Assembly (NCBI GenBank): GCA_039704465.1
Contig: JASFAU010000009.1
Span: 372,001 to 436,000 of the forward strand
Direction of reading: 5' to 3'
DNA length: 64,000 nt
Source of the DNA: Plasmodiophora brassicae
Lineage: Eukaryota; Endomyxa; Phytomyxea; Plasmodiophorida; Plasmodiophoridae
Part shown: piece by piece, positions 1 through 10,684 of the stretch
Layout: the number at the start of each line of letters is the position of its first letter
How positions within the stretch are numbered: the stretch's first letter is position 1
Position numbers and translations under genes: made by a program
The notes under the pieces: generated by a model
Database searches by the model: none
What the model was told of the DNA's origin: nothing
What the model saw: only the letters and a program-made list of their open reading frames with translations

Positions 1-1249
1 GAGAATTTCCTACCTGGCGTCCTCGGTAGATCGGCGTCCCCTGTGTGACCAGACGGGTCCGAGCGAGCTCTGATCGACGCCTGTAGACCGCATGGGGCTC
101 GGCTACGACGCTTTGTCGAAAACGAATCCCAAACTCGTGTACGCTTCGATTAGCGGGTACGGGGAATCGGGACCGAAGGCACATCTTCCTGGGTACGACG
201 TCGTGCTTTCCGCCGCTGGCGGCCTCATGGGTAGGACGCGAGATGCCTAGGGCGCACTTCACCCACCGTGATCTTACCGTTGGACTTGCCAGGTGCGACA
301 GGCGAGGCCCGGGACCGTCCGCCTGTGAAGGTGGCCGTGGCAGTTACCGATCTGTGTACGGGCTGGATCCTACAAGGCGCCATTCTATCAGCGCTGATAT
401 CGCGGTCGTCAACTGGAAAGGGACAGCGCATCACCACGTCTTTGCTGGAAGTCCAGGTCGCTTCCATGATCAACCTTGCGACCGCGTTCCTGAATGCAGG
501 GGCAGTTGCCGAGCCGCTTGGGTCGGCGCACGCATCCATCGTTCCCTACCAGGTCCATCCGGGCGCATACGCGAGTTCCCGCCTGACCTAAGCCTGTGCA
601 TGTGACAGGCGTTCCCCACAGCTGATGGACGATGGATTGTGATTGGAGCCGGCAATGATGTCCAATTCAGCGCCCTCTGCGACGCCCTTGGTTTAAGGTA
701 CACGTTCTGCATCCGCGTCACAGCCCTCTGTGCTGACACACAGTCCCCCGGGTAGCGATTTGGCCAAATGCCATCCCACGAACGCGGATCGCGTTGCTAA
801 TCGCTCCGATGTCGTATCCCGCATCTCAAACGCTGTGAGGTCAATGACTGCGACTCAGGTCATTCGACGGTTGATACGGCCGCCAGGCAAGTGGATGTTC
901 ATGGGTGTCTTCAGGTGGAAACGAAGCTGTCCGGCACCGGATGCCCATGCGGGCCCGTGAACCGCATCGATGAAGTGTTCGACGACGAACAGGTCCGTCA
1001 TTTAGGTAGGCGTCCGTCTTGCTTGGGTAGGCCACTGAACAGGCGACCCTTCGTTCAGATATGGTGCAACTGATCCAGGGCCTAAGCATGGTGCGTACAC
1101 CTGTTACTCTGTCGGCAACGCCTACGATCGCCCGATATCCACCCCCTCGCCTTGGGCAGCACACCCGCGAGATTCTCGCTGAACTCGGCTACGCTGCTAA
1201 CCAGATCGACGAAATGCTGACACAGACGTCTGCCTTCCAGGCTTTATAG
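1..1249 (+). CDS. SUGCT: Family III CoA-transferase, SUGCT-like (5' end outside window)
   Basis: This is the 3' part of a CaiB/BaiF (family III) CoA-transferase gene, closest in my reading to succinyl-CoA:glutarate CoA-transferase, a mitochondrial enzyme of lysine and tryptophan catabolism. The spliced frame is continuous from base 1: exons 1-25, 87-230, 293-552, 609-697, 744-858, 915-1005 and 1059-1249, giving 304 residues. All introns are GT-AG and 46-62 nt long. Family motifs follow in order: MGLGYDAL, SISGYGESGP, GYDVV, VAVAVTDL, HASIVPYQ, ADGRWIVIGAGND, CGPVNRIDEVF and PPPRLGQHT near the end. The order and spacing match SUGCT better than alpha-methylacyl-CoA racemase. The N-terminal third, including any targeting peptide, lies outside the window. 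The substrate is inferred from resemblance only. Confidence 0.88.
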
Positions 1250-1284
1250 TACTCCCCTTATGAGCTTATACGCTTAATGCATTA

Positions 1285-3462
1285 CTATATGTCTTTTATA
1301 TCGTCGTCATCATCGTTAGTCGGGCAGACGCTGCCAATGGTCCATCCCCTGGATTGGATGACGCGCGTGACCGTGTCGACGACGGCCTGGATCTTGGCGT
1401 CGTCCAGGTGGTACGGGCCGAAGTAGTAGGCGGTGACGGCATCGACCGGGTGCAGGCGGGCGTTCACGGCGGCGGCCAGGTGCGCGAAACAATTGTCCAC
1501 CATCGGGTTCGTCGGGAAGTACACGAGGTCACAGCCGTCCCTGGCGAACATGATGTTGGACAGCCCGGCGCCGTGCGGCCCGATCACCAGCTCAGCGGAA
1601 GCGAACAGCGCCACCTGCTCCAGCAGCGTCTTCGACTCGTGCGCGTCGACGCCCGGCTTCTTGCCGGGTTCGGCGACGAACACGTGCAGGCAGCCGGGGC
1701 CGACGATCGCCCGTAACGCCCTCAGCAACCGTTCCTCGTCCTGCACGACCCGAATGTATCCAGCATCGGCCCTGGAAACGTAGATGACCTTCGGCCCCGC
1801 CTCGTGCCGCACCTTGGACAGCAGATGGCGACGTGCCAGGCGGATGCCAGCGGCCGCCGGCTGGTGAATGCGCCATGGGTCGTCGACGGGGCCGACCACA
1901 TGCCCACCGGGTACATCCCTCCAGTCCACCCGCATCAGCGCCTCGATTCGGTACCGCTGAGCGCCCGGCGACTCCCGCGTTGGCGCCTTCGGGTCGTACC
2001 AGACCACGCGGCCCGGGTCGATATCGAACAAGTCGAGCGCTTCACGCGCGAACACGTTATCAGGCAGCATGATCCTCGCGTCAGGGTAGTAATGCAGCGT
2101 CAGGGCAATGCCCGCCAGGCCCTCCGTTGTCCAGTGGTAGTAGTTGAGCTTGTTGGACGGGTCGATCGAGACGACGGTGCCGGGCACGTCGACGACCTTC
2201 TGATGGGGCAGTGTCCCGCCCGTGTAGTCGGTGACCATGTGGGCGTGTGCCCCGAAGAACACGACATCGTCGTTGTACAGAACGCCGGTCGACGCCTCCA
2301 TCGTCACGTTCGTCACCGTCACGACGATCAGCTGACGCTCGGTGAACGCGACCGGGATTCGATCCCCGTACGACAGCGCGATGTACTCCTGGTCGTCGGA
2401 CGTCCCGCGAACACGGTACACCTGGCCAGGTGCAATACCGAATTCCGGTGCCGTCGCCAGGACAGCGACATCATCGGCGATGTCCTCCCATCGGTGCACG
2501 TGTCGGCGCCGTTGGGACTGCGGCAACGCCTTGTTGACCTCGCCGACGCGAACGCGCCCGGCTTTGTCGATGTACGTTCGGGCGCGTGGGTCTAGCGGTC
2601 GCGAATAAAGCATGATGGTGCCGACGTTCTGGATGTTTCGTGCAACGGGCAGGTTGCTGGCGGCCGCACGTTGGCACCGAAGTGCTCTGTCGGCGTCTTC
2701 CGCCCGGTAGGTGTTCAGCCTGTACTGCGAGCGATACAGTTCGTCTAGCAGCACCGTGATCTCGTTGACCTTGGACGCCAGATTCGGGTCGTTCTGCTGG
2801 CGAAGTATGAATTTCGCTTTAGACAGGGATGAGATGGCGCTCTCGTAATCGTTGATCAGGATCTGCATCTTGCCGAGGTCGACAAGGGCGGACCAGCCAG
2901 TGTCGTCAGCGGCGGTCGCCGCCCTGGTGCACATGTCCACCATGATGGCGTTGTCGGGATGCGGGTCGTGCAGGGCGGCGATCATGGCGCCGATGTCCGT
3001 TATGGGGCTGCGGATGCCCCACTTCTGCAGACCTTCGTGGTGCGACATGATGTCTTCCCGCATGTGGTGCAGCGGGTTCGCTACCTTACGCTGCTGCTTG
3101 TCGACCATCAGGAAGCGACAGAGGAGCGTTTCGAAACGGCCGCAGGTCGCCACCTCCACGATGGTCGTATTAGGAGCGCGTTTCAGCGCCATCTCGTAGA
3201 CGGCACGAGCCTGGGCCCGCTTGCCGATGGATTCCAGCACTGCGCCCGCGTTGACGTACCCCTCGACGACGTCCGGGTACTCGTCGATCATGGCCGAGAA
3301 ACCCGACAGGGCACCCGGTACGTCGCCCGACTGGAACTGGCCGACCGACTGCACCATCAGCACGCTCGCCCGCAGCAACCTCGACGCATCGCCCGCCGCC
3401 GACCCGCTCGACGACCTGCCAGCAAGGGCGATGATGACGATGATCCAGTGGCACTGCGGCAT
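1285..3462 (-). CDS. GT61 (DUF563) glycosyltransferase with TPR-like N-terminal half
   Basis: One uninterrupted 725-residue frame from the chosen start. The C-terminal 250 residues have the GT61/DUF563 signature: NYYHWTTEG, a DPGRVVWYDP segment, KVIYVSRADAG and GPHGAGLSN. This is the family of EOGT and plant xylan/N-glycan transferases, usually luminal in ER or Golgi. The first half looks like helical TPR repeats (for example GYVNAGAVLESIGKRAQARA). I chose the Met at 3462 because the hydrophobic stretch WIIVIIALAG follows it at once and could be a short signal peptide or anchor. The frame stays open upstream to 3735 through a cysteine/serine-rich repeat, so a longer product cannot be excluded. 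That longer form would overlap the divergent Nudix-like gene. Donor sugar and acceptor are unknown. Confidence 0.85.
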   Translation of the reverse strand: MPQCHWIIVIIALAGRSSSGSAAGDASRLLRASVLMVQSVGQFQSGDVPGALSGFSAMIDEYPDVVEGYVNAGAVLESIGKRAQARAVYEMALKRAPNTTIVEVATCGRFETLLCRFLMVDKQQRKVANPLHHMREDIMSHHEGLQKWGIRSPITDIGAMIAALHDPHPDNAIMVDMCTRAATAADDTGWSALVDLGKMQILINDYESAISSLSKAKFILRQQNDPNLASKVNEITVLLDELYRSQYRLNTYRAEDADRALRCQRAAASNLPVARNIQNVGTIMLYSRPLDPRARTYIDKAGRVRVGEVNKALPQSQRRRHVHRWEDIADDVAVLATAPEFGIAPGQVYRVRGTSDDQEYIALSYGDRIPVAFTERQLIVVTVTNVTMEASTGVLYNDDVVFFGAHAHMVTDYTGGTLPHQKVVDVPGTVVSIDPSNKLNYYHWTTEGLAGIALTLHYYPDARIMLPDNVFAREALDLFDIDPGRVVWYDPKAPTRESPGAQRYRIEALMRVDWRDVPGGHVVGPVDDPWRIHQPAAAGIRLARRHLLSKVRHEAGPKVIYVSRADAGYIRVVQDEERLLRALRAIVGPGCLHVFVAEPGKKPGVDAHESKTLLEQVALFASAELVIGPHGAGLSNIMFARDGCDLVYFPTNPMVDNCFAHLAAAVNARLHPVDAVTAYYFGPYHLDDAKIQAVVDTVTRVIQSRGWTIGSVCPTNDDDDDIKDI

Positions 3463-3494
3463 GCCCTGTGACTGGGCCTGCGAGCAGCTGCTGC

Positions 3495-3632
3495 AGGTGC
3501 TGCAGCTTCTACACTGCGAGCTGCTGCTGCAGCTGCTGCAGCTTCTACACTGCGAGCTGCTGAAGCTGCTGCAGCTTCTACACTGCGAGCTGCTGCAGCT
3601 GCTGCATCTTCTACACTGCGAGCTGCAACGTG
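3495..3632. repeat. Degenerate tandem repeat, 33-36 bp unit, four copies
   Basis: Units share the core cttctacactgcgagctg, with cores at about 3506, 3542, 3575 and 3608, separated by variable CTG-rich spacers. The array lies between the divergent GT61 and Nudix-like genes. Read on the minus strand it extends the GT61 frame with a Cys/Ser-rich segment. Read on the plus strand it gives a Leu-rich frame. Every spacing is a multiple of three, so both readings stay open. Confidence 0.85.
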
Positions 3633-3651
3633 TCTCCGTGGTGCCGTCGGC

Positions 3652-4779
3652 GTGGGCGACATCGACGCGTCCCGATGCCGCATTGCCGCCGTGCGCATGT
3701 GGATCGCGTTGCCGACGCCGGCGTTGGGCGTCCACGGTGATCGTGCTGTGGTCGTCGACCGATCGTTTCTACGTGATGCCGATGGGCAGGTCAGTGCCGA
3801 GGCGCTGGCCGTGCTGGACGGCGTCAGGCATGTCGGCGTGCGGACGCTTCTGCTGGCCGATGCCGATCCCGATCTCGGGTTCGACGACGTCGTCGACCAC
3901 GTTCCGGATCGTGTCCATGTCAGTGCATTCATCAGCGCTGACGACCGACGGGATATCGTTCTTGTCGACCGGAAATTCGGCTCGGTTCGCGAGGAGCTCC
4001 TGCGACGGTCGCTGTGGCGATCACCGGGTTACATTTGGGCGCGTTCGCCGCTGCCGCTGACATCCCGGTTTACCAGCGGGGATTACGTATCAAGGGCACG
4101 CCGCGTTCCTGATGACGAATACGGGCGCGCCCTGGATTCCATTGTGAAGACCTGCGTCGACCTGCTGGTCATCGACGACGAGACGGACCTGGTCCTGTTG
4201 GGGAAACGACGCGTGTTTCCACACAAGGACTGGTGGGTCGGGTGCGGCGGTCGCGCGCTCGCTGGCGAATCGGTCGTCAACGCTGCATTGCGGTTGCTGA
4301 AGCGGGAGCTGTCGATCACAGGCGTGCCCCAGCAGCGATTCTGCACCATAACGCACTTCACATTCCTGTGGGACCGACGTGAACAACCGCCGAAGGAGAA
4401 TGGTACAGCGGATACCTCCATTCTCGTCGCTGTGCGCCTCGATCGACAACAGATCCAGGGGATCCAACTTGACGCCGCCGAGTACTCCGCCATGAAATGG
4501 GTGACATTCTCCATGCTCGCCAACAACAAACAGGTTTGAACGTGACGGGCAACGTTATCTGTGTGTCTGAGTTCCGGCCAGAAGGCGTACCATCCCGCGC
4601 TCCAGCGTGTTGCTTGCGAGTACATGGCGCTGCGACACCGACTGCATATCGAGAGCGCCTGTCGTGATGCACCGGTCTGTGCAGAGACAGACGCGTACAT
4701 AGCGAAACAGATGAGGGCGTATACGAAGTTCGTCGACCTGCACTGCCAACATGCCGATATGACATGGAAATACACGTGA
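3652..4779 (+). CDS. Nudix-like protein with degenerate Nudix box
   Basis: Two exons, 3652-4533 and 4582-4779, with a 48-nt GT-AG intron whose removal joins NNKQ to KAYHPALQ in frame. Residues about 150-280 resemble a Nudix hydrolase fold: VDLLVIDDETDLVLLGKRR, then PHKDWWVGCGGRALAGE and a helix with RLLKREL, then a late SAMKWVTF strand. A canonical box would be GGxxxxxE followed by REuxEE. Here the first Glu after the Arg is Leu and only one of the later acidic residues remains, so metal binding and catalysis are doubtful. The first 130 residues match nothing I recognise. It is transcribed away from the GT61 gene across the CTG-rich repeat, so they may share a promoter region. The start codon is uncertain. 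Confidence 0.65.
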
Positions 4780-4926
4780 AAGAAGGTACCTTGCAACGAC
4801 ACCCGTGCAACAAGGAAGAATAGCGCGCTGAATGCGCCAACGTATCACATCTGCTCATTGCAGCAAGCGTTCATACCCTTGCCTCAGAACAACCGGCCAG
4901 CGGGTAAACAAACGTCCTGCAGTGTA

Positions 4927-6094
4927 TTACAGTTTCGCGTTCCTCTTGATGTGCTTGTCGACCAGATCGGGGCAGAACGGCCGCATGTAGACGCCAATGT
5001 AGTTCCTGAGCGGAAAGTAGACTTTCCGCAGGCGCCGGTCAGCCGCATCGACGATGACCTGAGCGCACGAGAAGGCGGATATAGCCTCTGGTTCAGGCGA
5101 CTGTCGGCTCAGCTCTATGTGTGCACTTTCATCTTTCAGGCTGCAGAACTCAGTGTGCGAGTATTCAATAGAGGTACGCAAGGTGGCTTACCTGTTCTTG
5201 CGGAAATCGGTGTTTACGGCAGGTGGACACACGATACAGATATCCAGGTTGTCTTTTTCGTCGAGTTCGGATCGGAGGGATTCGAAGAAGCCTGTAACAG
5301 CGAACCGGGACGCACACAACGCTGTCCTGAACGGCAATCCTGTGACGACCGTATCTGAATATTCAAACAGGTCGTAGACACATGGCAGATATACCTAGCT
5401 CTCCACTGAGAGCGGAAACGACGACGACAAGGCCGCGCGTCCCGTCTTGATGTTGCGTCAAATACTTGAACGCCGCTCTCATTAGGTGGAGATACCCGAA
5501 AAAGTTTACATTCATGAGTCGGCGGTAGATTTCGTCGCTGTCGTTATCACGAAACACGTGATGGCAACCGACGCCGGCGCAGAGGACCTGTGCACGCAGG
5601 GGTGTTAGAGCGCAGGGTGTGTGCACGGTCGCCAAGCTCGTGCCCACGAGTGTGTCAATCCTGCCATACGATTCAATAACTTTTGCGACCAGATCACGAC
5701 ACTGCGACTCATCGGCAATGTCACATGGAATTGCAATGGCCTGACTGCCCAGCGCCCGGCAACTCCTCGCTGTCTCCTCCAGCTGCGTCTGCCGCCGCGC
5801 GGTCAACACTAACCTGTCGCAAGCAATGGGATCACCCGACACGATCGCGAACCTTGCTGCTTGACCGCACACATACCTGCAGCAGCGTGTCGCGTAGAGC
5901 AACGCCACCTGTTTGCCGATACCGGAGCTGGCCCCGGACACAATAATAACACAGTTATCTACGACGTGATCAGCCGCACGCGCCTGAATCCGCACCCGCG
6001 GTGACGCTGCGTTACCGTTCCAGTGCCGCAGGCGGCTGACAGGGAACAGCGCCTTCAGGTGCGGGACGGCCGGCCCCGGCATGCTGGTCGCCAT
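4927..6094 (-). CDS. Short-chain dehydrogenase/reductase fold protein lacking the Ser-Tyr-Lys triad
   Basis: Five exons on the minus strand: 6094-5877, 5813-5648, 5587-5395, 5339-5192 and 5140-4927, giving 312 residues with introns of 51-63 nt. The NAD(P) site is well kept: VIIVSGASSGIG, then RLVLTARR, CDIADESQ and VLCAGVG. The C-terminus (YIGVYMRPFCPDLVDK) resembles the 11-beta-HSD1/DHRS7 type of membrane-associated SDR. The catalytic motif normally read as YCASK is LCASR here, and the residue 13 positions upstream, where the catalytic Ser should be, is Ala in VVVSALSGE. All three active positions therefore appear replaced, although the frame is open through every exon. It may bind a nucleotide without reducing a substrate. 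The Met at 6094 was chosen for length; Mets at 6166 and 6253 are also in frame. Confidence 0.8.
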
Positions 6095-6254
6095 GGCGGA
6101 CACCCGCGCGTCGGCCCCCGCAAAATGCCCAAATGGCTCGCGGGTCGCCCGCGGAGTGCCAGTCATGTCGATCATCCGTCGGCAGCCTGCAGTTCTCGCC
6201 GACTGCTGGCGCAGCAGTACGTGTGGCTGCCAAGGGACAATTGCGGGACCCAAT

Positions 6255-6602
6255 AATGTGACGTTATTGCGAGCTGGGTCCTGAAGTCATGGGGCGAGAC
6301 CAAAGTCTTCTTTCGTGCTGATACGATCATGATTGTCGGGGGGCAGCCAAGACATTCGTCCCTGTTGAACTGTATTAACGTGATCACCGTCGACGATCCC
6401 CGGTCCTCCCCAGAGGTATTCGGCACGATCTTATGATGATCCGAAGGTGCTGTCAATGTGGCATTCTTGCCTTACAGCACGTGCGCAGGCATGCACGTTG
6501 TTGACGAGCTCCATAACAACAACACGGCATCTGATCCGTCTTACCATAAGTACACAGGTCGTTTATCATATACACTCGAACTCGACTAGTAGCCTCATTC
6601 GG
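6255..6602. other. Intergenic stretch
   Basis: About 350 bases between the SDR-like gene and the first seven-helix gene, both on the minus strand. I see no frame with family resemblance and no repeat. It should hold the SDR promoter and the downstream region of the seven-helix gene. Confidence 0.4.
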
Positions 6603-8166
6603 TCAACTTGGACTCGTTAATGTAGTCGACTTGGGTGCCAATTGGACAAGAATCGTTTGCTTGAACCATCGTTCTCCTGATCGAGGATCGGCCACAGAAT
6701 CGCGACGCCTTGGTTGCAACATAAGAACGCGAAACGCGCTGTCCATGGCGCGCCCATTGTAGAACAGGGCAATCGCGAGAGTAAACCCATCAGGTGTATA
6801 CGCGAACGAAGGCAAAAGTCCCAGAAGAACTGTCCCGGAAGAGCTCACCATCATCGATACCGCCAGACCCACGGCACAGCGATTCAGTCGTTTCATCAAG
6901 CTGTCAACAGCAGTATCGGGATGGACAGCCGCGCCAACCGCCCCATGGATGCCCTGCACAGTACGATGGTATCGGATTGCACCGACGATGACATTGGAGC
7001 TGATGACGGCCTGAACGAGGACCGTACCAATAGGTCCGCCCAGTAGAACAACTGGGAGATCGTAGTTTAGCGCCAGGCAGACACTGAACGATGTGTCCAA
7101 AACGATGGGGAGAAGGTAAAGGGCGACGGTCGCGCTCCAGTAATCGCCCTGGATGATCCGGGTTATCAGGGCAGGTCGACGACCGGGCGTAATGTCGGCA
7201 AGCTTGTTGGTCCAGAACCTAGCACACAGCAACGAGCAGACAAGACTCCACCCAGTTAGGAGAGTGGCGAAGAATCCAACGACGCTGCCCGTCAGCACAG
7301 CGCTGCCCAGGTAGCCTCCAATGGCCAGGATCGCACCGGCCAGTGTTGCCGAAACCGCTTCGATGTGCAGAGCGACGAACGGCAAGTCTGCCGTGCTGAG
7401 AAAGAAACGCAGACGACGACGAAACGTACGACGGTCGGCAGCGACGGTATCAGTGAAGCGCACATGCATGAGAGCGGCGTGCTGGACAAGGAAAACCGCG
7501 GCGAGCAGACCCGAGCCGATCAGAATCGCGCTCGGTAGGATCCGTACGAAGACCTGGTAGCGCCAGGACGAAAACATGTCGCCCCAGACGTTCACGTCGG
7601 GGAATATGGTGGCATTCAGGTTGGGCGCCATGGCAACCATTGCTTCGTATTCGTCTGCAGTCGGCTGAATCTGTAGGCACATCGTCCTGGAGGACCGGGT
7701 CCGTGCACCGTTGGACCCGTCGTGAGAGAACATGGTCATACCCGGAACTTGGTGCAGGTTGGGAACTGGATGCCGAGTCGAATCAGCCACGTTCCAGAAC
7801 ATCGTATCAGGTGGCCTTACCGAGAATACCAGCGGCGCCTCGCGATTGCAGATTCGTGAACCCGGTTTCGTACGAGCACGACGCGGAAGCGATCTCGTCA
7901 GCGTTCACCAACACGATTTTGCCTGAGAACGTCATTGCCGCGGCCGCGTCTGCATCGCACGGGTCGCCATTGTAGAGCACAACAGAACCTGTGATAGAAT
8001 CGGTGGCGTCGCCCGGTTGAGGGCCAATGAAGGAAGTGATCGGTGGCGAGTAGAAGGCAACGCTGTCGAGAGCGCCCGAATGAAACGTTACGGTGCCGAA
8101 CACGGAACTCATCGTTGCCCAGCACAGCAGGCACGTAAGCGCTTGTCGTGTCGCCCTGCCGATCAT
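6603..8166 (-). CDS. PA-like/seven-helix membrane protein, paralogue A
   Basis: Exons 8166-7821 and 7765-6603 (502 residues) with a 55-nt intron starting GTAAGG. Without splicing it looks like two ORFs. It has a signal peptide, then an ectodomain beginning GTVTFHSG and containing FIGPQPGD. A segment SCSYETGFTNLQSRGAAGI resembles the core of a protease-associated (PA) domain. The C-terminal 370 residues hold about seven hydrophobic helices, the first in RILPSAILIGSGLLAAVFLV, with a conserved HIEAVSATLAG helix and LITRIIQGDYW loop. It is one of four close paralogues here, with a fifth, more distant member at 30.8 kb. A receptor-like role at the cell surface is inference from topology; I know no characterised homologue. 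Confidence 0.82.
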
Positions 8167-8289
8167 CGGCTAAGCCAGGGGGCAGGCGATTAGTGTACGC
8201 TGACGTCCACGTCGCGTACACCGAACTGATACCAAATCGATCTCTACGATCGTATCCCCAGTGGTGTCCTTCTTCCTGATCGTGCAATA

Positions 8290-9876
8290 TTAATTATTCG
8301 TGGCCAATATCGTCGCCTTGAACCGCCTCGGAGCAACCAGTACCGGCGGCGTGCAGGTCCCCGGTCCTTTCCCTGTCGGCCTGTGCACAGAATCTCGCTG
8401 TCTGGGTTGCATCATGATCACGCGAAACGCGCTGTCCATTGCGCGCCCGTTGTAGAACAATGCGATTGCGACAGCGAACCCATTTGGAGTGCAGGTAAGT
8501 GTCGGTGCCAGTCCAATGATAAGCGTTCCGGTACAGCTAATCAGCATCGAGATCGCCAGGCCCAGAGCACAGCGGCTCAGCCGCTTCATTAAGCGACTCA
8601 CAGAGGTGACGTCATCAGTGGGGACAGCATCGACGATCGCGCCTTGGATTACGTTCACCGTACGATGGTACCGGACCACACTGATAATTAAATTCGAGCT
8701 GATGAAGATTTGAAGCAGTACTGCAATGGTAGGCCCCATCACCATGACAGGCGCCGAGCTATAGTTGATCGCGAGACAGATGCTAAACAGGGTGTCGGTG
8801 ATTATGGGAGCTGAGTAGAGGATGGCCGTCGCGATCCAGTAATCGCCCAGCATGATGCGAGTTACCAGGGAAGGGAGGCGGCCGGGTGTGATGTCGGTGA
8901 GTTTCTTGGCCCACAGCCGGGCAGACACGAGCGAGCAATCCATGCTCCAACCGTTAAGCAATGTGCCGAAGAATCCGACGACGCCGGCTGACAGAGACCC
9001 GCTGCCTAGGTAGCCGTCGATGGCCAACATCGTACCGGCCAGGGTTGCCGTTATTGACTCGATAATCAGGGCGATGTACGGCAGGTCGACGATGCTGATA
9101 AGGTACCGAAGGCGACGACGAAGAGTGTGACGGTTCGTGACAACGGCCTCCTTGTACCGGTCGTTCATGATTGCAGTATGCTGGACGACGAAGACAAAGG
9201 CAAGCAGGCCGGAGCCGATCAGGATCGTGCATGGAAGGACGCGAATAAAGAGCTGATAGTACCAGGAGGAATACATTGCACCCCATACGTTCACATCCGG
9301 GAACATTGTGACACTCAGGTTCGGTACCCTGTCAACCAACGTCTTGTATGCATCGGCAGTCGGCTGGATCTGCAGGCACATGGTTTTCACAGATCTCGTA
9401 AGCGCACCTCTGTTGCCGTCTTGGGAGAACATTGATATGCCGGGAACGTCGATTAGGCTTGGCACTGAATCGGTCCAACTGTGAATAACCTCTGTTTGGC
9501 GACACGCAACGTATAGCTTACAGATGATTCCAGCGGCGCCCCGCGATTGCAAGTTCAAGTACATGGACTCGTAGGAGCACGGCGCGCCAGCGAACTTATA
9601 GGGGTTCGCCAAGACGATGTGATCCGAGAACGTCGTTGCGGACACCATGGCCATATCGCAGAGGTCACCGGCGTAGGCGACAACGTTGCGCGTGATGGGA
9701 TCCACCTTGTCTTCCGGCTGCGGCCCAATAAACGAGGTGACTGGTGGAGAGTACAACGTAAGGTTGCCGAGGGGGCCACCCGAATGGAATGTCACGGATC
9801 CTCGTACGACGACGTGCAATGCCGACCAGGACAGAGCTATCAGCTTCAGCACGGGCACCGGCATCCTCAGCAGCAA
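8290..9876 (-). CDS. PA-like/seven-helix membrane protein, paralogue B
   Basis: The unspliced frame is open for 528 codons, but the family intron (9465-9521, GTAAGC to CAG, 57 nt) lies at the same place and phase as in A, C and D. Splicing gives 509 residues. The intron has no stop and is a multiple of three, so retaining it would add 19 residues without breaking the frame. Features are a signal peptide (MLLRMPVPVLKLIALSWSA), FHSGGPLGN, FIGPQPED, SCSYES-type core PCSYESMYLNLQSRGAAGI, a luminal LNLSVTMFPDVNVWG-like stretch before helix 1, and seven helices ending near GRAMDSAFRVIMMQP. It is tandem with A, 123 bp apart, in the same direction. Confidence 0.84.
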   Translation of the reverse strand: MLLRMPVPVLKLIALSWSALHVVVRGSVTFHSGGPLGNLTLYSPPVTSFIGPQPEDKVDPITRNVVAYAGDLCDMAMVSATTFSDHIVLANPYKFAGAPCSYESMYLNLQSRGAAGIICKLYVACRQTEVIHSWTDSVPSLIDVPGISMFSQDGNRGALTRSVKTMCLQIQPTADAYKTLVDRVPNLSVTMFPDVNVWGAMYSSWYYQLFIRVLPCTILIGSGLLAFVFVVQHTAIMNDRYKEAVVTNRHTLRRRLRYLISIVDLPYIALIIESITATLAGTMLAIDGYLGSGSLSAGVVGFFGTLLNGWSMDCSLVSARLWAKKLTDITPGRLPSLVTRIMLGDYWIATAILYSAPIITDTLFSICLAINYSSAPVMVMGPTIAVLLQIFISSNLIISVVRYHRTVNVIQGAIVDAVPTDDVTSVSRLMKRLSRCALGLAISMLISCTGTLIIGLAPTLTCTPNGFAVAIALFYNGRAMDSAFRVIMMQPRQRDSVHRPTGKGPGTCTPPVLVAPRRFKATILATNN

Positions 9877-9949
9877 CGGGCGAGCCCAGGTTGGTCTATG
9901 TGCGGCGGGCGTTGCCTACCTCTCGAGTACACTTCGATCCACGATATCC

Positions 9950-10582
9950 GACAGGGCGGTTTTCATATGGTATGCGATGCCAGGGTCGCTGCCGGACGTA
10001 CTCGTTATGGCTCGGTGATGGACGGCAAATGCCATGCTCATCGTGTCGGACGACCACAAGATCCGTTACACGTTACGATTCGGACGAAGGCAACGTCAGG
10101 GGGAGTAGATGACGCCCATACGTTCATATTGGGGAGCGTGGCGGCATTGAGACTTCGTGTCAGGTCAAACGACCTGATGTCTGCGTACAGACGGCTGGGT
10201 CATCAGGCACATTGACTTCGAAGATCAGGTCGACGCCGTCTGACCCTGAGCGTACATGGGACGAGACGATGGCCTCGCAGGTGCAAGACGCGAGAGCGAA
10301 CCAGTTAGCGTTCGCAAGGACGATTCGATCATGGAGCGTCGTTGAGGTCCCTGCGTTCCTGTCGCAGATATCGTCGTTGCAGATCGCCCCATGTCGGGTG
10401 TCCGGTTCGGCGTTACCTGTGGCCCCTGCGGTTGGCCAATGAACGGCCTCACTGGCGACGGATGCAGCAGACAGCAACGCGCACCCGACTAGGGCGTGAT
10501 GATACTGTACGTGACCAGCAGGGCTGTCGCGGTAGCAGCACCGGTACGAGCCGCTTCGCCCCGCAGGCAGCGTCTTCACCAT
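9950..10582 (-). pseudogene. Decayed copy of the PA-like/seven-helix family
   Basis: Minus-strand fragments between the divergent B and C genes resemble the family ectodomain. DRIVLANANWFALASC corresponds to DHIVLANPYKFAGAPC in B, and further along NAATLPNMNVWAS with FVRIV corresponds to LNATIFPDVNVWG and FVRIL in A. The frame is broken by stops and shifts, the GAAGI core is lost and none of the later helices is present. This is a 5' remnant of a fifth tandem copy. Confidence 0.65.
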
Positions 10583-10684
10583 TGGTTTCGATCCTTTGAT
10601 ATTATCGCCCGAGGTACGCTGTACAGTTGGACCTCAACGTACAATAGTACTAGTTCGGATGCACACTGGCCAGTATCGTACGCG

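Noticed and set aside
1804..2595. 263-codon plus-strand frame inside the GT61 gene
   Set aside because: Antisense to a well-supported gene in GC-rich DNA; composition is Arg/Pro/Val-rich with no domain.
3221..4060. Long plus-strand frame opposite the GT61 gene with LLQLLHCEL repeats
   Set aside because: It is a shadow of the CTG-rich repeat and of the GT61 and Nudix-like coding frames; it matches no family.
9465..9521. Treating the uninterrupted 528-codon frame of paralogue B as proof of an intronless gene
   Set aside because: The segment has GTAAG and CAG ends at the conserved family intron position, and the paralogues A and D require splicing there.
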